Positions 51,371 through 60,184 of a stretch of DNA of 64,000 nucleotides are shown here, in pieces. Both the position numbers and the translations under genes were made by a program. Each line of letters starts with the position of its first letter. The stretch's first letter is position 1. Under the pieces are notes generated by a model. It was not told where the DNA came from and ran no database searches. It was given only the letters and a program-made list of their open reading frames with translations. This DNA comes from Oscillospiraceae bacterium (GTDB lineage Bacteria > Bacillota > Clostridia > Oscillospirales > Oscillospiraceae): positions 1-64,000 of the forward strand of contig CAKASQ030000039.1 in assembly GCA_916988195.3 (NCBI GenBank), written 5' to 3'.

Positions 51371-51866
51371 TTACAGGGCGCAGATTTCGTCAGCAATCTC
51401 CTGTACCTTCTTATTGCCTGCTTCAATCTTTATGGTGTCCAGCGCCTGATACATATGGATTCTTGCCACGCTTCGGTCTACAGAATCGGCAGCCCGAATC
51501 CCTTGTGCGACATCAGAAGATAACCGGTGCCGTAAAGTCGGCTCATCAGCCAGCTGAGAGATTTTGACTATCCTGCATCTGCTTGTGTCCAGTGCGGCGG
51601 TTATTTCGTCTATAATCGGTTGCTCGTGCATCACCCAGCAGAAAAACGATATTCTCATAGGCAGTGCAGTGAAGGAAAATGTTCAGTAAATAGCAAATGT
51701 TTCGCCTGACCATTGCCTTTGTTTCTTCCGTTACCTGAAGCGGGGCAGCATCCCAGCACCAATCACCGTCAAGGAAAACGCTGTTTCTCAAGGCCTTCTT
51801 TAATTGCTGGCTCACCGCCGTTTTGCCGACGCCAATTGTTCCGCCGGTTAAATATAACGTTTTCAT
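51371..51866 (-). pseudogene. AAA/nucleotide-kinase-like ATPase with frameshift
   Basis: The start MKTLYLTGGTIGVGKTAVSQ has a P-loop GGTIGVGKT, and NSVFLDGDWCWDAAPLQ follows. The frame runs to about 51650 (YENIVF), then coding continues in the next frame as CWVMHEQPIIDEITAALDTS .. KVQEIADEICAL and stops at 51371. The shift falls at a run of five T in the message (GTTTTTCTGCTGG), so a one-base slip is the likely cause. Joined, it would be about 165 residues, the usual length for small kinase-like P-loop proteins. Substrate unknown. Confidence 0.75.
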
Positions 51867-51919
51867 GTATCCCCTATCAAATATTGCGTTTGCAATTTTG
51901 TTCAAGCCTTCTCAGACGC

Positions 51920-52441
51920 TTATTCTGCGCCGGTCAGCAGTTTGTCCAGCGGGATTCTTTCCGGGTATTTTCCCTCGGTCAGAATGTCATATAAATACCT
52001 GTTATCCAGAATCATATCGTCCCGGATAAGCTGCCAGTTTGCCTTTTTCCTGAAAAACACCTTGAAGATCAGAAAGTTCATGATCGCCCCAATTACCGGC
52101 GTTGTCATGCCGAAAGCCTCGGTGTGAGAGAAATGGCATCCTGTTTCGGTCCTTTTTCCTTCAAAGGTGATGAACGCCGTCTTCTTGTCGCTCCGGAATA
52201 CAATGCGGAAGTGGTTCTCATCCTGTTCGCATTCCGTAATTGTGCCGGTCACATCGTAGTCCAGCCCCATGACGATCTCGCGGAAGCGAACCTTGCTTCC
52301 GGCGTGATAGTTCCCGTCATAGAGATTGCATTCGATGTGATAGGGACTCCATTTCACAAACTCTTCCTCAAAGTTGGCAGTCCAAGCCTCAAGTTTTTCA
52401 TAGGAAGCCGGAATCTCTATCTGCTCGGTAAGAACAACCAT
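51920..52441 (-). CDS. SRPBCC-type lipid-binding-fold protein
   Basis: This 173-residue protein has a START/SRPBCC-like pattern (IEIPASYEKLEAWTANFEEE, GSKVRFREIVMGLDYDVTGT, FRIVFRSDKKTAFITFEGKR). The fold holds small hydrophobic ligands. No function is assigned. It is a single gene on the minus strand. Confidence 0.7.
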   Translation of the reverse strand: MVVLTEQIEIPASYEKLEAWTANFEEEFVKWSPYHIECNLYDGNYHAGSKVRFREIVMGLDYDVTGTITECEQDENHFRIVFRSDKKTAFITFEGKRTETGCHFSHTEAFGMTTPVIGAIMNFLIFKVFFRKKANWQLIRDDMILDNRYLYDILTEGKYPERIPLDKLLTGAE

Positions 52442-52466
52442 TTCTCTATTTCTCCTGTCAAAGCCG

Positions 52467-52970
52467 TCATCCCAAAATGATTTTTCTAAGTCTTTCTAAA
52501 TCGTCCTCATCCGGATGGGAAAGCGCACGGTCAAAGTTTTCAATCAGTGCATCAATATTTGCCGGATGCTCCGGCTGCGCCTTCATTTTCATATAGCGAT
52601 CCCGTACCGACTGCGGCATTTTCCCCTGACACATATATTCTCCGACCACGGTATTGCTTGGGTCAACAGACTGCTTAATGTGATCGAGGATTTTCTGGAA
52701 ATATGCCGCACTGCCGCCGAAGCCCGCCGTTCCGAACAGAAAAATCTTTTTGTCTTTCAGCTTTGACAGCAACCCCAAGGCGGCACAGTCCGCATTGCCT
52801 TTATCCGTCCAAAAACCGACATAGAGCATTTCGGAGTACAATTCCGCCGTTTCCGGCGCACCGAAATAGTCACAGTCTTCTGCCGGAAGCACTGCGCGAA
52901 TTGTCTCAGCAAGTTGCCTCGTGTTACCGGTCAAGCTGCTAAATATGATCGAATATCTTCCCTTATCCAT
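52467..52970 (-). CDS. Flavodoxin-family protein
   Basis: This 167-residue protein has the FMN-binding loop SIIFSSLTGNTRQLAETI, then IYVGFW-like MLYVGFWTDKGNADCAALGL, IFLFGTAGFGGSAAYFQKIL and CQGKMPQSVRDRYMKMKAQP. It resembles the BilS-like flavodoxin group of gut clostridia, but no bilirubin reductase genes are nearby, so the role is open. The start MDKGRYS is set by AGGAGG 9 bp upstream. It follows a small membrane protein by 20 bp. Confidence 0.82.
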   Translation of the reverse strand: MDKGRYSIIFSSLTGNTRQLAETIRAVLPAEDCDYFGAPETAELYSEMLYVGFWTDKGNADCAALGLLSKLKDKKIFLFGTAGFGGSAAYFQKILDHIKQSVDPSNTVVGEYMCQGKMPQSVRDRYMKMKAQPEHPANIDALIENFDRALSHPDEDDLERLRKIILG

Positions 52971-52990
52971 AGCAAAAGCCTCCTGTCTTA

Positions 52991-53200
52991 TCAAAGCGGC
53001 ATCGGTGTCCGGGCGATCAGAATGACCGCCAGAATCGCGCCCACAAATGCCGCGGCCCCTGTGACTGCCAACACTTTTTTGCTGCGTTTCTTCTTCGCTG
53101 CCTTGCAGATCAGCGCGGCGCAAGTCATGCAGACAGCCGCAGCAACAAGCGCAATGCCCAGCGTTTCCCATAGCCAAGAAAGTTCATGTAGGATTTTCAT
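52991..53200 (-). CDS. Small membrane protein in operon with flavodoxin
   Basis: This 69-residue protein has two helices (LGIALVAAAVCMTCAALIC, VLAVTGAAAFVGAILAVILI) and a Lys-rich loop (KAAKKKRSKK). The site is AGGAGATGATGAACGC. It may anchor or partner the flavodoxin. The family is not recognised. Confidence 0.65.
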   Translation of the reverse strand: MKILHELSWLWETLGIALVAAAVCMTCAALICKAAKKKRSKKVLAVTGAAAFVGAILAVILIARTPMPL

Positions 53201-53239
53201 GCGTTCATCATCTCCTGTTCGTTAAACCGGAAGTTGTCA

Positions 53240-53698
53240 TTATCGTTTTATTTCCAAGCAATAGAATGACGGTCTATTTGGATACATTTTGTCGGGAGTA
53301 TTCCAAATCTCTGCATCATCAATTTCCTTGATATGTTTTGTGGTAAGTTCATCAATGGAAACTGTTTGCCTATGAATTACAGGTCTGTCCTCAAGTTCAT
53401 AGTAGTCCATTAACCACACATGCCAGAGTTCTATGGAAGTCGTATTCTGCAAGACATTTTTCATATATTCAATAATTTGTTTTGCTCTACCATCTGTAAA
53501 GTAATTCCATTCCAGACAGACTCCGTTTTTCTTGTCGGTATAGTTTTGAACATCTTGAAAGAAATGCAGAAAATAGTTATCATCTGTGCCACCGTCATAC
53601 ATTGTACCCTTATCAAGATTTATTTCAAATGGATAATCCTGAACAGGCGAAACTTCTTTCAAGGGAAAATCCGAAGCAATAAATGTGCATACACTCAT
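53240..53698 (-). CDS. Conserved hypothetical protein
   Basis: This 152-residue protein (CTFIASDFPLKEVSPVQDYP, YFLHFFQDVQNYTDKKNGVC, IIEYMKNVLQNTTSIELWHV) has no known motif. It is clearly more AT-rich than its neighbours, which suggests recent transfer. It could be an immunity-type protein, but no toxin gene is seen next to it. Confidence 0.65.
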   Translation of the reverse strand: MSVCTFIASDFPLKEVSPVQDYPFEINLDKGTMYDGGTDDNYFLHFFQDVQNYTDKKNGVCLEWNYFTDGRAKQIIEYMKNVLQNTTSIELWHVWLMDYYELEDRPVIHRQTVSIDELTTKHIKEIDDAEIWNTPDKMYPNRPSFYCLEIKR

Positions 53699-53772
53699 AG
53701 AATTTCTCCACCAACTTCCAATTTATTTTTTATTTTACATCTCAAAAATCCAATTCTACAAGTTGGAATTGG

Positions 53773-53973
53773 TCACGCTTTTGACTTAGAGCATTTCCAA
53801 GCTATAAATGCAAGAATACCACAGATTATAGCAACTCCGATGCATACAGCTCTCGCAATATTGCTCAAATCCAAGAAGCCACTTCCTGTGACTGTAATAG
53901 CACAGGCGATTGCTAAAATGGTTATGAGAACAAAAACAATACTAATAACTTTCAGAATGACACCTTTTTTCAT
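53773..53973 (-). CDS. Small two-helix membrane protein
   Basis: This 66-residue protein starts at MKKGVILKVISIVFVLITIL. Two helices (VISIVFVLITILAIACAITV, ARAVCIGVAIICGILAFIAW) and a basic tail (KCSKSKA) are seen. AT-rich. The site AAAGGAG lies upstream. Unknown function. Confidence 0.6.
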   Translation of the reverse strand: MKKGVILKVISIVFVLITILAIACAITVTGSGFLDLSNIARAVCIGVAIICGILAFIAWKCSKSKA

Positions 53974-54013
53974 GCAATCGTACTCCTTTATCAAATTCCG
54001 ATTAGTCTGTCCC

Positions 54014-54181
54014 TTAGAGTCCAAGTCCTTCACCCCACGCCGCAAGCTCCTGATGCCCGACGTGTATATTCCTCGGGCATCTCGATACAGCGGCTTTGAG
54101 CTGTTCCATCTGATTCTCTTCGTAAGCAGCTTGTACCTTGAGATCGTCAAGCATCTTTTCAAAGGCTTCTAATCGTTCCAC
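54014..54181 (-). CDS. Short coiled-coil protein, possibly truncated
   Basis: A GTG start follows TGGAGGGTAACC. The 55 residues begin VERLEAFEKMLDDLKVQAAY and EENQMEQLKA, a helical pattern, and then change character (SRCPRNIHVGHQELAAWG). The C-terminus may be lost by a frameshift. Unknown function. Confidence 0.45.
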   Translation of the reverse strand: MERLEAFEKMLDDLKVQAAYEENQMEQLKAAVSRCPRNIHVGHQELAAWGEGLGL

Positions 54182-54204
54182 GGTTACCCTCCAAAGTATT
54201 TTTG

Positions 54205-54591
54205 TTATTTGTACAGCGCAAAGGCATACGCCTGTGCCACCCATTCAAAGAGTTCTTCATTCAGATCGGCGGTCTCGCTGATCACGAAATGTGTTGTCCA
54301 GCGGCCCGGATAGGGTTCTGTTTTCGCTGCCGCGCGGCCAGAATCCAACGGTTCCGGAAGTCCCAGCGTGAGAACGAAATAGCGTTCCGGCAAGTCTGCC
54401 TTCTTCTTTACCCGCAGGAAGGAAACACAGGCGAAAAGATGACGGTTATAAAAGGAAATCTGAGATTTCTGCACCTTCACCCTGGCTTCTGGAAAGCGAG
54501 ACATCAATTTCTCGTAAAACGCCTCATATAAAGGGTATGATTCCGGATGCTGCTCAAAAAACAGCATAGCATTCTGTGGTACATCATCCAT
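54205..54591 (-). CDS. DUF5655-like protein
   Basis: This 128-residue protein (YPLYEAFYEKLMSRFPEARV, KVQKSQISFYNRHLFACVSF, PYPGRWTTHFVISETADLNE) matches the DUF5655 pattern seen in small cytosolic proteins of Firmicutes. Function unknown. Confidence 0.75.
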   Translation of the reverse strand: MDDVPQNAMLFFEQHPESYPLYEAFYEKLMSRFPEARVKVQKSQISFYNRHLFACVSFLRVKKKADLPERYFVLTLGLPEPLDSGRAAAKTEPYPGRWTTHFVISETADLNEELFEWVAQAYAFALYK

Positions 54592-54616
54592 TCAGGCGTC
54601 CTCCCATCATTAGATC

Positions 54617-55627
54617 CTAACGGGTAAGAGAAAGCAGCTTCTGCTCCTGAAACCAGAGGATCGTGCTTCGCAGTGTTTCCTTGAGCGGACGCGCGTGAAA
54701 TCCCAGCTCCCTGGAGGCTTTTCTGTTCGAAAAATTCCCGTTAGAGCGAAGCACGGCAATGGAATACGGCGTGAAAAAGGAACGCTCGTTCCGGAGCCGG
54801 GAGATTATCTCAAAAACAGGGGCGGCGCATTTTGCCAACGAAGCGGGTACATAGCGCTTTGGAGGTTCTCTGCCGAGCAGGGAGGCGGTCAGGGTAAAAA
54901 TATCCTGAATGCTCGCGTAATGCCCGGAAAGAATGTAGCATTCCCCTGCTTTCCCGCGCTCTGTGCAGGAAAGAACGCCGGCCGCGACATCCCGCACGTC
55001 GACAAAGTCATAGCCGCCTTTGACACCGAGCGGCAGCCTGCCGCGACAGAAGGCAAGCAGCATCCGCGTCGTATTTCCGCAGCTTAAATCACCGGGTCCG
55101 ATAAGACCGGAGGGCAGGACCACGCTGGCGTTCAGACCATTCTGCGCCGCCTCCAGCACCAGCACGCTCGCCATGGCTTTGCTCTTTCCATAATCGCCAA
55201 GAATGTCGTCCGGCACAAACCAACCGGTCTCCGTGATTGTTTCCGGCGCCGGTTTCTCCGGGAGGGCATGGACGGAGCTGACATAGATCAGCCGTCCCGC
55301 GCCGAACTCCCAGCACAGGTCGATGATATTCTGCGTACCCTGCACATTGACGCGGTAGACCGCCTCGTCCGGCTTTGAGGCGACGGATACAATGCCGGCA
55401 CAGTGCAGCACGCAGAAGTTATCTCCGCCTGCGGCAAAAAAGCTGCGTAGGGTATCTTTGTCTGTGAGATCGCCGCAGAACACGGTCACATTTTCCGGAA
55501 TCATATAAGCAAGCGGGTCTTTGTCCATGACCAGCGCCAGAACGCGGCAGCTGTGCGCCAGCAGAAGCTGGAGTACGGCTCTTCCGAGAAAGCCAGTGGC
55601 GCCGGTAATCAAATAGGTTTGATACAT
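54617..55627 (-). CDS. NAD-dependent epimerase/dehydratase family protein
   Basis: This 336-residue extended short-chain dehydrogenase has a GxxGxxG motif (TYLITGATGFLGRAVLQLLL), the Ser/Tyr/Lys triad (YVSSVHALPEK, YGKSKA) and a specificity-loop pattern (VVLPSGLIGPGDLSCGNTTR). It resembles dihydroflavonol reductase or sugar epimerase types. Substrate unknown. The start MYQTYLITG is set by AAAGGAGGTCGTGTG. Confidence 0.88.
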   Translation of the reverse strand: MYQTYLITGATGFLGRAVLQLLLAHSCRVLALVMDKDPLAYMIPENVTVFCGDLTDKDTLRSFFAAGGDNFCVLHCAGIVSVASKPDEAVYRVNVQGTQNIIDLCWEFGAGRLIYVSSVHALPEKPAPETITETGWFVPDDILGDYGKSKAMASVLVLEAAQNGLNASVVLPSGLIGPGDLSCGNTTRMLLAFCRGRLPLGVKGGYDFVDVRDVAAGVLSCTERGKAGECYILSGHYASIQDIFTLTASLLGREPPKRYVPASLAKCAAPVFEIISRLRNERSFFTPYSIAVLRSNGNFSNRKASRELGFHARPLKETLRSTILWFQEQKLLSLTR

Positions 55628-55639
55628 CACACGACCTCC

Positions 55640-55900
55640 TTTCATGCAACGGTTACGGATTCTTTCCACTTTCAGTATAACACAGGACACCGAAAACGCC
55701 ATAGAGAAATTGCAGAAAGCAGAAAAAGAGCTTTTGCGCAAAGACGGCGGCAATCTTGCACCGCGTGACCGCGTGATGGACAAAAACTGTGTGAAGGCGT
55801 CTTACAACACCACGAGCGGCTTCCATGACGTGAATGAGAGCAAGTGGTGCAACGCCTATGCGGACGACGTCATTCCCTGCACCGTTTGGATCTTCCTTAT
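55640..55900 (+). other. Coding-like remnant upstream of degV
   Basis: One frame reads ENAIEKLQKAEKELLRKDGG, then KASYNTTSGFHDVNESKWCN and AYADDVIPC. It has the look of real protein sequence, but no start with a ribosome site and no recognisable family. It may be the tail of a lost gene. Nothing else is seen in 55628-55971. Confidence 0.3.
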
Positions 55901-55971
55901 ACTTCTTCTGCGGAACCAACTTTTTTTCCGCTTTTCAGGATTTCCAGAAGAGGGGGAGCTGCTCCCGAATG

Positions 55972-56000
55972 TTGACGCAATGGCGAAAACCTGATAATAT
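55972..56000 (+). promoter_or_regulatory. Promoter of degV gene
   Basis: TTGACG (55972-55977), 17 bp, TAATAT (55995-56000). Confidence 0.7.
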
Positions 56001-56058
56001 TTGCATACCGGTTCTTAAAAACCGGATAAAACGCTTCTTGGGACTCGGAGGATACACC

Positions 56059-56892
56059 ATGAATCAAGTTCGCCTTGTCGCAGACTCCAGCTGCGACCTT
56101 CTTACCCTGAGCGGAATGGACTTTGTCAGCGTTCCGCTCACCATCCGCACCGAAACAGCGGAATTCCGGGACGACGCAGCGCTCGATGTTGACGGAATGG
56201 TCCGTGCGCTCCGTGACACCAACGGTCGCTCCTACAGTGCCTGCCCGAACGTGGCAGACTGGGAGGAGGCATTCGGCGAGCGCGGCGACGTGATCGCATT
56301 TGCCATTACAAGCGGACTCTCCGGCAGCTACGGCGTTGCCTGCGCGGCAAAAGAAAGCTGTGAAGAGCATGACCCTTCCCGCCGCATTCAGGTGTTCGAC
56401 TCTCTTTCTGCCGGTCCGGAGATCGCCCTTCTCATCGAAAAGGCGGCGGCGGAACTGCGCGCCGGCGCAGACTTTGATGCCGTATGCAATGTCTTGAAGT
56501 CGTATCAACGCCAGACGCATCTGCTTTTCGCTCTGGAATCCATGCACAACCTGGCCCAGAACGGGCGGATCAGCAAGCTGACGGCAGCGGTGGCTGGCAT
56601 TCTTGGAATCCGCGCTGTGGGACAGGCCAGTGCCGAGGGTACGCTTGAGATGCTCGGAAAATGCCGGGGTGCACGAAGAACGCTGGAGTTTTTGCTGCTC
56701 GAGATGGAGCGGCTTGGCTACAGGGGCGGTCGCGTCCGCATCGGTCATTGCCAGAACGAGGTGCTTGCGCAGGAGCTTTGCTCCGAGCTGCTGCACCGCT
56801 TTCCGCAGGCAGACATAAAAAGCTATCCGCTGCGGGGGCTGTGCAGCTACTATGCCGAGCGCGGCGGGATTATGCTGGGCTTCGAGGCATGA
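56059..56892 (+). CDS. DegV-family fatty-acid-binding protein
   Basis: This 277-residue protein has the DegV pattern: VRLVADSSCDLLTLSGMDFV, SACPNVADWEEAF, AFAITSGLSGSYGVACAAK and LLFALESMHNLAQNGRISKL. DegV/FakB proteins hold a fatty acid for the FakA kinase. No fakA is next to it. The start follows CTCGGAGGATACACC. Confidence 0.9.
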   Translation: MNQVRLVADSSCDLLTLSGMDFVSVPLTIRTETAEFRDDAALDVDGMVRALRDTNGRSYSACPNVADWEEAFGERGDVIAFAITSGLSGSYGVACAAKESCEEHDPSRRIQVFDSLSAGPEIALLIEKAAAELRAGADFDAVCNVLKSYQRQTHLLFALESMHNLAQNGRISKLTAAVAGILGIRAVGQASAEGTLEMLGKCRGARRTLEFLLLEMERLGYRGGRVRIGHCQNEVLAQELCSELLHRFPQADIKSYPLRGLCSYYAERGGIMLGFEA

Positions 56893-56977
56893 ACACGAAC
56901 CGGAAAGTAAACGGAAGAACCCCTTGTGCCCCTGTCTGATTTATGCCGGTTGACTCAGAAAGAGAGGAACACTATAG

Positions 56978-57667
56978 ATGCGAATTCAGGGGCTTCAAAA
57001 GCTGACGCTGCTCGATTATCCGGGCAAAACAGCCTGTACGGTCTTTTTATCCGGCTGCAATTTCCGCTGTCCGTTCTGCCACAATACCCCCCTGCTCACA
57101 GCGGACGCGGCAGACGGAATGGCCGAAGAGGAGCTGCTGGCGTTTCTGAAAAAGCGGCGTGGGCTTCTCGACGGCGTGGCCATCACCGGCGGAGAGCCGC
57201 TTTTGCGCCCGGAGCTTCCCGCTCTGCTGGAAAAGATCAAAGAACTGGGGTATGCGGTCAAGCTGGACACAAACGGTGCGTTCCCAGATCGTCTGGAGCA
57301 GATCGTGCGCGCCGGGCTTGCAGACTACGTCGCCATGGACGTCAAAAACAGCCCCGCACGCTACGCACAAACCGTTGGCGCGGCGGAGTTTGACCTTGCG
57401 CCCATTGATAAAAGCGTTTCATTTTTGCTGCGCGGTACCGTCGACTACGAATTTCGGACGACCGCCGTTGCAGAGTTTCACGACGATGCCTCATTTTTAA
57501 GCCTTGCAGACTGGCTCGCAGGCGCAAGGCGATATTTCATCCAGTGCTTTGAACCGCGGCAGACTGTATTGCAGGCAGATCTTCACGCGCCGAGCCCGGC
57601 GCAGCTGCACCACTGGGCAGAGCTGGTGCGTCCTAACATATCCAATGTGTCTTTGCGCGGGATATGA
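56978..57667 (+). CDS. nrdG: Anaerobic ribonucleotide reductase activating enzyme
   Basis: This 229-residue radical-SAM protein has CNFRCPFCHN (CxxxCxxC cluster ligands, about residues 27-34), GVAITGGEPLL and AMDVKNSP. It cleaves S-adenosylmethionine to put the glycyl radical on NrdD, which is encoded 150 bp downstream. The order nrdG before nrdD is less common than nrdD-nrdG. NrdR boxes stand between the two. Confidence 0.9.
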   Translation: MRIQGLQKLTLLDYPGKTACTVFLSGCNFRCPFCHNTPLLTADAADGMAEEELLAFLKKRRGLLDGVAITGGEPLLRPELPALLEKIKELGYAVKLDTNGAFPDRLEQIVRAGLADYVAMDVKNSPARYAQTVGAAEFDLAPIDKSVSFLLRGTVDYEFRTTAVAEFHDDASFLSLADWLAGARRYFIQCFEPRQTVLQADLHAPSPAQLHHWAELVRPNISNVSLRGI

Positions 57668-57669
57668 GT

Positions 57670-57711
57670 CAATATATTGTTTTTACCAAAAACATAAGAC
57701 ACAATATATTG
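57670..57711 (+). promoter_or_regulatory. Two NrdR boxes
   Basis: CAATATATTG at 57670-57679 and ACACAATATATTGT around 57700-57713, 32 bp centre to centre, about three helix turns. This matches the paired NrdR operator that represses ribonucleotide reductase genes. Confidence 0.82.
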
Positions 57712-57721
57712 TTATTTTCTA

Positions 57722-57751
57722 TTGACAGACCGGTCTAATACAGGTTAGAAT
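57722..57751 (+). promoter_or_regulatory. nrdD promoter
   Basis: TTGACA (57722-57727), 18 bp, TAGAAT (57746-57751), immediately after the NrdR boxes. Confidence 0.7.
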
Positions 57752-57817
57752 GGGATGCAGCGCAAAGCGCGGCATCCCATTTGCGTATCAGCGGCACATG
57801 AAGAAGGAGGACCTATT

Positions 57818-60184
57818 ATGTACCGAGTGCTGAAAAGAGACGGAAGCATGATGGAATTTCACATTGCCAAAATCGGCAATGCCATCACCAAAGCCTTTGA
57901 GGCGGTAGGTCGGCAGTATCATCCGAGTGTGATCGAGCTGCTGGCTCTGCGCGTAACGGCGGAGTTTGAGCCGAAGATCCGAAACGATCTGATTTCGGTA
58001 GAAGATATTCAGGACTGTGTGGAGCGTGTTTTGAGCGAGGCCGGCTATTCAGACGTTGCCAAGGCCTACATTCTCTACCGCAAGCAGCGAGAAAAGCTGC
58101 GCAACGTCGGAAGCACACTGCTCAATTACAAGGAGCTGGTAAACAATTATCTGCGAATCAACGACTGGCGCGTGAAGGAGAATTCCACGGTCACGTATTC
58201 CGTCGGCGGTCTGATTTTGTCCAACTCCGGCGCGATCACAGCAAATTACTGGCTGAGCGAAATTTACGATGCGGAGATCGCACAGGCGCATCGGAATGCA
58301 GAGCTGCACCTGCACGACCTCAGCATGCTCACCGGCTACTGTGCTGGATGGAGCCTCAGGCAGCTCATCCAGGAGGGGCTCGGCGGCGTGCCGGGAAAAA
58401 TCAGCTCCTCCCCTGCGTCGCATCTTTCGACGCTCTGCAACCAGATGGTGAACTTCCTCGGCATCATGCAGAATGAGTGGGCAGGCGCGCAGGCGTTTTC
58501 CTCGTTCGATACGTATCTTGCCCCGTTTGTCCGCGTAGACAAGCTGTCGCAGCGCGAGGTCAAGCAGTGCGTGCAGTCGTTCGTTTACGGTGTCAACACG
58601 CCGTCTCGCTGGGGCACGCAGGCGCCATTCTCCAACATTACGCTCGACTGGACCGTTCCCAAAGACATGGCCAATCTTCCGGCCATTGTCGGCGGCCGCG
58701 AGCAGCCGTTTACCTATGGCGAATGCCAGAAAGAAATGGACATGGTGAACAAGGCCTTCATTGAGCTGATGATCGAAGGCGACGCAAACGGACGCGGCTT
58801 CCAATACCCCATCCCGACCTACTCCATCACCAAGGATTTTGACTGGGGCGACACAGAAAACAACAGACTCCTGTTTGAGATGACCGCCAAATACGGCACG
58901 CCGTATTTCTCCAACTACATCAACTCCGACATGGAGCCCAATGACGTGCGCTCGATGTGCTGCCGCCTGCGGCTCGATCTGCGGGAGCTGCGCAAAAAGT
59001 CCGGCGGCTTCTTCGGCTCCGGCGAGTCGACCGGCTCGGTCGGCGTGGTGACGATCAATCTGCCGCGGATCGCGTATCTTGCAAAGGATGAAGCAGACTT
59101 CTACCAGCGTCTTGACAAGCTGATGGACATTGCCGCGCGGTCGCTCAAGACGAAGCGCACCGTCATTACAAAGCTGCTTGAAGGCGGGCTCTATCCCTAT
59201 ACCAAGCGCTATCTCGGCAGCTTCGAGAACCATTTTTCAACGATCGGTCTTGTCGGCATGAATGAGGCTGGTCTGAACGCGAAATGGCTCCGGAAGGATC
59301 TGACCCACCCGGAGATGCAGGCGTTTGCAAAAAATGTGCTGAACCATATGCGCCAGCGCCTGAGCGACTATCAAGAGCAATATGGAGACCTTTACAATCT
59401 GGAGGCGACGCCTGCCGAGTCTACCGCCTATCGCCTTGCAAAGCACGACAAGAAGCTCTATCCCGATATCATTACGGCAAACGAAAACGGCACGCCGTAC
59501 TATACAAATTCCAGCCATCTGCCGGTCGGATACACCGAGGATATTTTCTCCGCACTCGACGTACAGGACGAGCTGCAAACGCTCTATACTTCCGGCACGG
59601 TGTTCCATGCTTTCCTCGGAGAAAAGCTGCCGGACTGGAAGGCGGCGGCATCTCTCGTGCGGAAGATCGCGGAAAACTACCGCCTGCCGTACTATACCCT
59701 GTCTCCGACGTATTCCGTCTGCAAAAACCACGGCTATCTTGCCGGCGAGCAGCCGGTCTGCCCCTTCTGCGGAGAAAAAGCCGAGGTCTACAGCCGCATC
59801 ACCGGCTATTACCGCCCGGTGCAGAACTGGAACGACGGCAAGGCGCAGGAATTCAAAGACCGCAGAACATATGACGTGGCTGCATCGAAGCTGACGCACA
59901 GCGGCGTTCCGGCGCAGAAGGCGGACAGCAAGATAAGCCCTGCGCAGTCCTGCGAGGAGATCCGACTCTTCGTCACAAAGACCTGTCCGAACTGCAAGCA
60001 GGCAGAGCAGCTGCTCGACGATGCTGGCGTCGGCTACACGGTATACCTTGCCGAGGAACACCGCGATGCTGCGCGCGCGCTTGGTATCCGGCAGGCGCCG
60101 ACGCTGGTGTCCGGCGGGCAGAAGTGGGCAGGCGTAAGCGGCATCCGGGCATTCCTTGCCGCAAGGGAGAACGCAAATGTATGA
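57818..60184 (+). CDS. nrdD: Class III ribonucleotide reductase fused to a glutaredoxin-like domain
   Basis: This 788-residue protein has an ATP-cone (about 1-90; YRVLKRDGSMMEFHIAKIGN), the glycyl-radical reductase barrel (about 120-690), zinc Cys pairs (SVCKNHGYLAGEQPVCPFCG) and the glycyl loop SRITGYYRPVQNWNDGKAQE. The last 75 or so residues are a glutaredoxin/NrdH-like domain (RLFVTKTCPNCKQAEQLLDD .. ALGIRQAPTLVSGG) with a CPNC redox site. Class III enzymes either use formate or, in the NrdD2 group, a redoxin. The fusion and the coupled thioredoxin reductase (8-bp overlap) point to the redoxin type. The start follows AAGAAGGAGGACCTATT. Confidence 0.92.
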   Translation: MYRVLKRDGSMMEFHIAKIGNAITKAFEAVGRQYHPSVIELLALRVTAEFEPKIRNDLISVEDIQDCVERVLSEAGYSDVAKAYILYRKQREKLRNVGSTLLNYKELVNNYLRINDWRVKENSTVTYSVGGLILSNSGAITANYWLSEIYDAEIAQAHRNAELHLHDLSMLTGYCAGWSLRQLIQEGLGGVPGKISSSPASHLSTLCNQMVNFLGIMQNEWAGAQAFSSFDTYLAPFVRVDKLSQREVKQCVQSFVYGVNTPSRWGTQAPFSNITLDWTVPKDMANLPAIVGGREQPFTYGECQKEMDMVNKAFIELMIEGDANGRGFQYPIPTYSITKDFDWGDTENNRLLFEMTAKYGTPYFSNYINSDMEPNDVRSMCCRLRLDLRELRKKSGGFFGSGESTGSVGVVTINLPRIAYLAKDEADFYQRLDKLMDIAARSLKTKRTVITKLLEGGLYPYTKRYLGSFENHFSTIGLVGMNEAGLNAKWLRKDLTHPEMQAFAKNVLNHMRQRLSDYQEQYGDLYNLEATPAESTAYRLAKHDKKLYPDIITANENGTPYYTNSSHLPVGYTEDIFSALDVQDELQTLYTSGTVFHAFLGEKLPDWKAAASLVRKIAENYRLPYYTLSPTYSVCKNHGYLAGEQPVCPFCGEKAEVYSRITGYYRPVQNWNDGKAQEFKDRRTYDVAASKLTHSGVPAQKADSKISPAQSCEEIRLFVTKTCPNCKQAEQLLDDAGVGYTVYLAEEHRDAARALGIRQAPTLVSGGQKWAGVSGIRAFLAARENANV

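Noticed and set aside
52467-52970. bilS of a bilirubin-reduction operon
   Set aside because: The flavodoxin resembles that group but no bilR- or bilQ-like gene is next to it.
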